Below are positions 27,807 through 32,500 of a stretch of 32,500 bases of DNA, piece after piece; position 1 is the first letter of the stretch, and each line of letters opens with the position of its first letter. The DNA comes from Chrysomallon squamiferum. Its lineage: Eukaryota > Mollusca > Gastropoda > Neomphalida > Peltospiridae. The notes beneath the pieces were generated by a model. That model was not told where the DNA came from. It made no database searches and saw only the letters and a list, made by a program, of their open reading frames with translations. Location of the stretch: NCBI GenBank assembly GCA_012295275.1, contig CM022676.1, positions 14,064,930-14,097,429 of the forward strand, in the 5' to 3' direction. The position numbers and the translations under genes are program-made.

Positions 27807-29788
27807 AAGAACGAGACTGTCACAACGTCAACACGTGGGTTAAAATAAAATAAAAAATAATAACAGAAGACTTTAGTTACATAACAGACTCACACTGAGG
27901 GTGGATCACTCTGCTGTTGCTGTAGCTGGTGCTACACATCCACGCCGCCGAATCGACGGTTGAAAATTTGGGTATAGTTAGCAGATAGCTGGAGAGAAAG
28001 TGCTGCCTGCGGCCCACTTTTATCGGTTTAGTCTCGTTCCGCTCACACGTGTAGCGACTTTGAAAACTCCGCGCCACAACGCACGACGTGGGCGTGCACT
28101 CACAAACAACCTCAGCGTCTCTGATGAACGTCACTTTACTTCTGTATGCGTGTCTGATCACAGAACACAGAAACGTGAACGGTTCGTCAATCACAGCAGT
28201 CCACGAGTACACAGACAGACCGGGATTGTTCACTGAAACACAAACTTTTTACTTTAGTAGTGATCTCATTTACTACTACTACACGAGTACACAGACAGAC
28301 CGGGATTGTTCACTGAAACACAAACTTTTTACTTTAGTACAGAACTCATTTACTACTACTACACGACAGACCGGGATTGTTCACTGAACAGACCGGGATT
28401 GTTCACTGAAACACAAACTTTTTTTTTTTTTTAGTAGTGATCTCATTTACTACTACTACACGAGTACACAGACAGACCGGGATTGTTCACTGAAACACAA
28501 ACTTTTTACTTTAGTAGTGAACTCATTTACTACTACTACACGAGTACACAGACAGACCGGGATTGTTCACTGAAACACAAACTTTTTACTTTAGTAGTGA
28601 ACTCATTTACTACTACTACACGAGTACACAGACAGACCGGGATTGTTCACTGAAACACAAACTTTTTACTTTAGTACAGAACTCATTTACTACTACTACA
28701 CGAGTACACAGACAGACCGGGATTGTTCACTGAAACACAAACTTTTACTTTAGTACAGAACTCATTTACTACTACTACACGAGTACACAGACAGTCCGGG
28801 ATTTTCAATGATAGTATAAACTTTTTATTTTAGTAGTGAACTGATTTACTATTACCACGTGCATTACTACTACAACAACTATCACACATAATACCATTAC
28901 TATTGTCAATACTATTACTAGTACTACCACTGCCGCTAATACCACTGCTACTAGAAATAATAGTACTACTACTACTACTACTACTACATTATCACTACTA
29001 CTCTTACAGCTTTTTCACTACTATTAGCACTACTAGTAGTTGTAATAGTACTACATTAATATTACTGTTAGTCTTGCTACTTTAATTATCAATGGTACTC
29101 CTAATATTGCCATTAGTTCTACGGCCGCTACAACTTTTACTGTTTCTATTACTAGAAGAAGAAGCAGAAGAAGAAGAAGAAGAAAAAGAAGAAGAAGAAG
29201 AAGAAGAAGAAGAAGAAGAAGAAAAAGAAAACAAATACATTTATATCAACTTACATATGACAGCAGCTTTCGGTTCTCTCCACACATCAAGTTGATCAGA
29301 TCCACAAAACCAGACTCCAGTGTCATTTTCAGTTGTGTGATACTTAGAAACTGTGTAGTCTTTGTACTCGCTGCTAGCTTTGTCTGTCTGAACCCTGCAC
29401 TCACACCTGTACCCGTCCTTTCTGTTCAGCTTTGTAGCCTCGCACTCGGATCCACGCTGGTGATACATGCAGACTACAGTGTTGCCGTACTCAGAATTGT
29501 GTACAGACATGACAGTTGTGTTGAGATTCTGCGCCTGACGCGCTCGACACACGACAAACATCATTTCTCCTTTCATAACAGCCGCAGTTTCGAAAATCGA
29601 AAACCATACGCCTGAAAGAGATAGGTTACTGACAACATAATTGTGTATATAACTAAGCTTCTCGTTGAAGAAGAGCTGAATCTGTAATCTTAATAAAACT
29701 GTGAATGATAATAGAAAGAGAAAAAAAATTAGAACATGTATATATTATCTCTCCCTGTCTCTCCCTACACACACACACACACACACAC

Positions 29789-29835
<47 letters not shown>

Positions 29836-29852
29836 TAGATAGACAGATAGAC

Positions 29853-29884
<32 letters not shown>

Positions 29885-30112
29885 CTGCTTAGATAGATAG
29901 ATTTTGGGATAACTGTAAACTTTTAATGTAATTTATAGAAAAGAAATTTTGAATATATAATTATTATACATGCCTTACCTTTTACCTAAACTATTTTGAG
30001 CTATGAAATTAATGTGTAATTAACCTAAATAAATATAGTATAAAATATTACCTTTGAAAATTTTTAAGCAGCAGATAATATACAGAAAGAAAAGCATGTA
30101 CATGACCTTCAT
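23713..30112 (-). CDS. Gene A: four-Ig-domain type I membrane receptor (8 exons, 613 aa)
   Basis: Predicted cell-surface receptor of the immunoglobulin superfamily. The spliced reading joins 30112-30052, 29611-29255, 28232-27894, 27336-27046, 26535-26200, 25824-25780, 24598-24470 and 23996-23713. All seven introns begin GT and end AG, and all are phase 1, the phase expected for exon-per-domain Ig genes. Coding length is 1842 nt. Order in the protein: signal peptide (about 1-20), V-like Ig 1 (21-139), V-like Ig 2 (140-252), C2/I-like Ig 3 (253-349), unusual Ig 4 (350-461), stalk (462-476), transmembrane helix (about 492-511), cytoplasmic tail (512-613). Ligand and pathway are unknown. Membrane placement follows from the signal and helix. 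It could be an immune receptor or an adhesion protein; no close family can be named from sequence alone. Transcript evidence is lacking, but the consistent phase at all junctions makes the model strong. Confidence 0.85.
24470..24598 (-). CDS. Gene A exon 7: transmembrane helix
   Basis: A 129-nt exon in phase 1-1. After a Ser/Thr-rich lead it encodes a hydrophobic run VGVMVIIIVVFIVCFV (residues 494-509), followed by the basic stop-transfer stretch WKIHRKNK. No Lys or Arg lies inside the helix; a lone Asp (491) sits at its outer edge. Acceptor ...atgtttacag, donor GTAAAC. An 88-bp minisatellite begins right at this acceptor, in the intron. Confidence 0.82.
24601..25215. repeat. 88-bp-class minisatellite with embedded (TG)n in gene A intron 6
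   Basis: Eight or so units of ttagactcgttctagcacg, tcatttacatcagtaactca, a (TG)n run of varying length, and aaacataacag. The array abuts the acceptor of the transmembrane exon, whose polypyrimidine region (minus strand tgttatgtttac) is part of the unit. In the copies the terminal AG is replaced by the AC repeat, so they do not offer an acceptor there. Confidence 0.85.
25545..25748. repeat. (TACA)n microsatellite
   Basis: Imperfect tetranucleotide repeat in gene A intron 6, next to exon 6. The His/Tyr-rich plus-strand frame across it is spurious. Confidence 0.9.
25780..25824 (-). CDS. Gene A exon 6: 15-codon juxtamembrane exon
   Basis: A 45-nt exon (NDVPVSSVFISSFK core) between acceptor ...atttttacag and donor GTAAAT, phase 1-1. 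It keeps frame between Ig 4 and the transmembrane exon, so skipping it would shorten the stalk by 15 residues without a frameshift. It is rich in Ser, as expected of a stalk. It is found only by splice signals and phase, so confidence is a little lower. Confidence 0.65.
25925..26090. repeat. (AG)n and (CA)n microsatellites
   Basis: A purine run of AGAGAG (about 25925-26020), then short CA repeats, in gene A intron 5. Confidence 0.85.
26200..26535 (-). CDS. Gene A exon 5: Ig-like domain 4 lacking the canonical cysteines
   Basis: A 336-nt exon in phase 1-1; donor GTAAGT, acceptor ...gtgtttacag. The fold signature is clear: the C-strand Trp in SYTW (389) and the F-strand DRDSGLY (435). However, the B-strand Cys position reads as Leu-Glu-Lys (374-376), and the Y-x-C Cys is Leu 437, so the usual disulphide cannot form. 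Cysteines instead occur at 401, 440 and 445. Sequons lie at NET, NIS and NRT. It is best read as a diverged V-type domain with a rearranged or absent disulphide. Confidence 0.78.
26868..26992. repeat. (GATA)n/(GACA)n microsatellite
   Basis: Mixed GATA and GACA tetranucleotides in gene A intron 4, just past the exon 4 donor. Confidence 0.9.
27046..27336 (-). CDS. Gene A exon 4: C2/I-type Ig domain 3
   Basis: A 291-nt exon in phase 1-1. It is the most canonical Ig fold in the gene: TLTVTCLATGKP carries B-strand Cys 274, and YQDDGIYVCEVSNG carries the D-x-G-x-Y-x-C motif with Cys 327. There are no extra cysteines. Its length, about 97 residues, is typical of I-set domains. The donor is GTCAGA, weaker than the others in the gene, and the acceptor is ...atttcgaacag. 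Confidence 0.83.
27718..27806. repeat. (ATT)n tract in gene A intron 3
   Basis: About 29 ATT units, preceded by a GATGAT run. It lies inside the intron between Ig 2 and Ig 3, about 90 bases from the donor of exon 3. Confidence 0.95.
27894..28232 (-). CDS. Gene A exon 3: V-like Ig domain 2
   Basis: A 339-nt exon in phase 1-1. B-strand Cys 162 lies in FTFLC and F-strand Cys 239 in DSAAWMC, with LLTIPKFS as the E strand. Extra cysteines sit at 183, 185, 190 and 202, a pattern close to Ig 1. The E-to-F block resembles the gene B exon (TLTIPKV...VKWFC). The acceptor (gtttgtgtttcag) and the first 31 exon bases are copied several times just upstream in an 80-bp minisatellite, so the true acceptor competes with near-identical decoys. 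Donor GTGAGT. Confidence 0.83.
28202..28830. repeat. 80-bp minisatellite carrying the exon 3 splice acceptor
   Basis: The unit, about 80 bp, contains (minus strand) gtttgtgtttcag, then tgaacaatcccggtctgtct, i.e. the gene A exon 3 acceptor and the first 31 exon bases. The genuine exon edge is the first copy. Copies follow near 28281, 28363 (partial), 28388 (partial), 28460, 28540, 28619, 28700 and a degenerate one near 28780. Six copies beyond the true site keep the full acceptor string. The units diverge from the exon after ...tactcgtg and run into a TAG-rich stretch with an in-frame TGA. Confidence 0.88.
29155..29229. repeat. (GAA)n tract beside the exon 2 donor
   Basis: GAA repeat on the plus strand (TTC on the coding strand), starting about 25 bases inside gene A intron 2. 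Confidence 0.9.
29255..29611 (-). CDS. Gene A exon 2: V-like Ig domain 1
   Basis: A 357-nt exon in phase 1-1, with acceptor ...ctctttcag and donor GTAAGT. The domain has a B-strand Cys in FVVC (residue 42) and an F-strand motif NDTGVWFC (Cys 123). W-x-C replaces the usual Y-x-C, a feature shared with Ig 2 and with gene B. Four extra cysteines lie between (68, 77, 90, 92) and could form additional disulphides. N-glycosylation sequons occur at NTT (51) and NDT (116). The exon is visibly more GC-rich than its introns. Confidence 0.83.
29770..29884. repeat. (CA)n, (GATA)n and (GACA)n tracts
   Basis: Compound microsatellite in gene A intron 1. Confidence 0.9.
30052..30112 (-). CDS. Gene A exon 1: signal peptide
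   Basis: Encodes MKVMYMLFFLYIICCLKIFK plus the first base of a Gly codon, then a GTAATA donor. The M-K-hydrophobic core is a standard secretory signal. An in-frame ATG exists upstream at 30217, but it would put about 35 polar and mixed residues before the core, so the ATG at 30112 is preferred. The exon ends in phase 1. Confidence 0.8.
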
Positions 30113-30397
30113 TTTATAATGATGCGAATTAACTTCCAACAAAAGTAATACACAAATTGTCCGATTAAATTCCACTAAATAATATTTCTTCCTGGAATAA
30201 TCTTTTGAGAAGTTCACGAAACCTTCTGAGACTGTCCTTTGTATATTAAGAAAAGAGTTAAAATAAAACCAAAGTAAGTGTTTTAAGCCAATAACTAAAT
30301 GAAACAGCTATAAATAAACAGAAACATTTTTGCTGATATTTACAAAATCTTTTTCAAGGAAACAGAATTGAAGTATTCTGTGTTTGAGTCGAAGCTT

Positions 30398-30405
30398 TAT
30401 TTATA
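30398..30405 (-). promoter_or_regulatory. Candidate TATA box of gene A
   Basis: The minus strand reads gccgcaTATAAATAaagc. The 8-base core matches the animal TATA consensus and is flanked by GC-rich bases that stand out locally. It would place the start of transcription near 30370 and give a 5' UTR of roughly 260 nt before the ATG at 30112. No upstream intron was sought beyond this. Confidence 0.35.
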
Positions 30406-30748
30406 TGCGGCTATAATGTTTGTTTATGCTAAAAAAAAATAATTAATTAAAAAAAAAAAATTAAAACATTGTCGCAAGTATAGAATTGCATTTTCTGTGC
30501 AAATTATTTTCCCACACTGTTTTTAAGGAAGCGTTCTACACCACTGGAAAACATCAACAGAGAAAGAAAAAAAAAAGAAAACAAATTAGAGGCGACTCTT
30601 CAGTTGCAGACATATCGGTTTCTATGGAGGTGTACAGTTACATCTATTCACAGAATGGTGTGTCAGAGAAAAGAAAAAAAAGATTTTTAAATATATCTAC
30701 AAGTTGTGATAACATTCTCATGTAAACTGTATAAAATAATAATTAATC

Positions 30749-30781
<33 letters not shown>

Positions 30782-31037
30782 GAAGAAGAAGAAGAAGAAG
30801 AAGAAAGAAGAAGAAGAAGAAGAAGAAAAAATAAGAGAATAAAAATATTTAATAAATTATATTTATAAAACAAAAAATTCAGAAACACGGATATGAGTCG
30901 AAGCGTTTGATGTCTAGACAGATTAGAAATATGTCTGTCGTTGCAATATTACATTTCACTGTTGCTCTCAGAGAAAACGAAAACAACGTTATTAATAACC
31001 AGCCGACAACGCCTGTCGCTGTGTTAAGTATATTCGT
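30406..31037. other. Upstream region of gene A
   Basis: AT-rich with TAA/GAA microsatellites. A plus-strand frame at 30486-30725 is Lys-rich from A-runs and matches no domain. Confidence 0.4.
30747..30830. repeat. (TAA)n then (GAA)n
   Basis: Compound trinucleotide tract between the candidate gene A promoter and the X-box/CRE pair. Confidence 0.9.
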
Positions 31038-31075
31038 GTTGCTAGGGTGACATTGAGAATCGGTCTCTGACGTCA
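31038..31075. promoter_or_regulatory. RFX X-box and CRE pair
   Basis: Plus-strand GTTGCTAGGGTGAC (31038-31051) is, on the minus strand, GTCACC-CT-AGCAAC. This matches the RFX consensus GTNRCC-N(0-3)-RGYAAC at every position. Sixteen bases away lies TGACGTCA (31068-31075), the full palindromic CREB/ATF site. The pair is in the least repetitive, most GC-rich patch of the region, about 0.9 kb upstream of gene A. It could act on gene A or on a gene to the right of the window. Binding is inferred from consensus only. Confidence 0.4.
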
Positions 31076-31495
31076 TCTAAACTAGACTGTAAACACATTC
31101 GTTCTGCTAACATGATATGTAATTATTTTCTCTTTTTTCAGTTACTTTTCCTCTTCTTTATACATATTATTTATCTCTGTTTTTAATCTCTTCGTTTCAA
31201 AATTTATTTTATCACTGTTATTTTTTTGGCTTGTTTGTTGTTCTTTGTTGTTGTTTATTTTTGTTTTCTTACTTTTTTTTTATTATTATTTTTTGTTTTC
31301 TCATTTCTTCGTTCTATTTACCTTATTTTTTAAAAATGTCTTTCTGTTCACATAAACTATTAATTTCTTGTTTCATTCCATTGCGTCTCCAGTTTCATCT
31401 TCCTTATCTTCTTCTTCTATTTTTTTATGTTTTTATTTTATTTATTACTATTATTTTCAATACATGTTTAATCTACTAGTTACCTATATTATAGC

Positions 31496-31529
<34 letters not shown>

Positions 31530-32021
31530 GTTATTATATTTATCATCATCCTCATCATCATCATCATCAAATATTGTAGGAATTTGAATTATTTTGTCAT
31601 TTAGTTTTAGTTTTTCTGCTTTTGTTTTAATGTTTTGTTCTTATTTCAGTTATTACTCATGTAATAATTATTATGACACTAATCAAAATAAAAGTTCTCC
31701 GTTTCGTCATTTATTTTAGTATATTCATTTTATTATGTCCCCTGCCACATAATCAATATAAATATTATAATAATAACTAATAAATAAATACGTAAATAAA
31801 CAAATAGACAATTATACAAATAAACAAACAAAGAGGACAATAAAAACAAGAACACATACACAAGTAAAGAAATAAAGATAAAAGAAATAAACAGTAAGTA
31901 ATTATTAAAACATCAAAGTAAATTGTGATTTGTCTCATTGTTGTGTATTTTTATTTATTTATTGTTTTATTATTTTCATTTAGTTTTCACACATGAACTT
32001 ATATCCGACATACAGGAACGT

Positions 32022-32063
<42 letters not shown>

Positions 32064-32500
32064 AAACACAAAAAATCAGTTGTTTACATAGAAATGGTCG
32101 TTAGCAATACAGTAAACTTTTCATTTACCAGACATTTACTGAACATACTTCCGATTTAACAGATAAGAAAAAATTGAAACTTTCGTTCAAGTCGAAAGTA
32201 AGTTTCAGTACGTTAGCAAGAAACACATTTTTTCTCTATAACAAAAAACAGTGAAACAGTTTTCTCTACTAAAAAGAGACAATGAAACTCATGTTCTCAC
32301 TATTAACAAATAAATAATATAACGTACCTTTTCTGTACTAATAAGCAGTCAAATAGATCTTTTAATAACAATCAGTGAAACATGAATAACATAAGCATAT
32401 TTAAACTTTCATAAATATTTACAAAGGAGAAGTTTAATGAATTTTTTACTGTGAAATTAAAGTGTCTTAAAACTGTCCCCCCCCCGTAAACAAAAACAAA
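31076..32500. other. AT-rich intergenic DNA at the right edge
   Basis: T-rich (31120-31480), a TTA tract with TCA repeats (31497-31568), an A-run (32026-32061), and a poly-C run (ccccccccc) near 32477. No gene is recognised. Confidence 0.45.

Noticed and set aside
28000-28387. Plus-strand open frames over gene A exon 3 and its minisatellite
   Set aside because: Antisense shadow of the exon extended by the 80-bp repeat.
29292-29615. 107-residue plus-strand open frame
   Set aside because: Antisense shadow of gene A exon 2, whose splice sites and Ig motifs fix the minus strand.
30879-31076. Minus-strand open frame with a hydrophobic segment (VVGWLLITLFSFSL)
   Set aside because: Its start overlaps the CRE/X-box pair, no donor follows in a signal-exon position, and no domain is present. 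Regulatory DNA is a better reading.

Overview
The window is nuclear DNA from an animal. It is strongly AT-rich and full of microsatellites and minisatellites. Genes are split by GT-AG introns and there are no operons. Long TTA, TC, GATA and TACA tracts, V-type Ig exons ending in a W-x-C motif, tRNA-like repeat arms and a Tc1 element together suggest a lophotrochozoan, most likely a mollusc and perhaps a gastropod. That placement is inference from style; no species marker was seen.

The main content is a small cluster of immunoglobulin-superfamily (IgSF) receptor genes and relics. (1) Gene A, minus strand, 30112 to 23713, reads as a complete eight-exon gene. It encodes a signal peptide, four Ig-like domains, a 15-codon juxtamembrane exon, a transmembrane helix and a 94-residue tail, 613 residues in all. 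Every junction is phase 1 and obeys GT-AG. (2) Gene B, minus strand, has a signal-peptide exon (5848-5791) and one intact V-type Ig exon (5390-5049); nothing further was recognised to its left. (3) Gene C, plus strand, is represented by two cytoplasmic-tail exons (8947-8999 and 9584-9666) carrying YEDV, YDVL and YKKL tyrosine motifs. Its ectodomain was not found. (4) A broken Ig exon lies at 10899-10594 on the minus strand, with weaker Ig traces near 6.8 kb (minus) and 14.0 kb (plus). Downstream of gene A, 22996-23712 looks like a decayed longer tail in shifting frames.

Between and inside these genes: a Tc1-like transposon remnant (7431-8597), a 4.2-kb array of a 40-bp repeat (14240-18475), a 27-bp repeat (19180-19500), a giant palindrome with tRNA-like arms flanked by inverted 33-bp repeats (19515-20830), a 35-bp repeat (21545-22190), and two intronic minisatellites in gene A. 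One of these multiplies a splice acceptor and the first 31 bases of its exon. Upstream of gene A is a candidate TATA box (30398-30405) and, farther out, a perfect RFX X-box next to a perfect CRE (31038-31075).

Read together, the region looks like a birth-and-death cluster of cell-surface Ig receptors. One gene looks intact, one is seen only at its head, one only at its signalling tail, and several pieces are broken. The rest (about 1-5 kb, 10.9-14.2 kb and 31.1-32.5 kb) is simple-sequence-rich intergenic DNA with no gene I can support.
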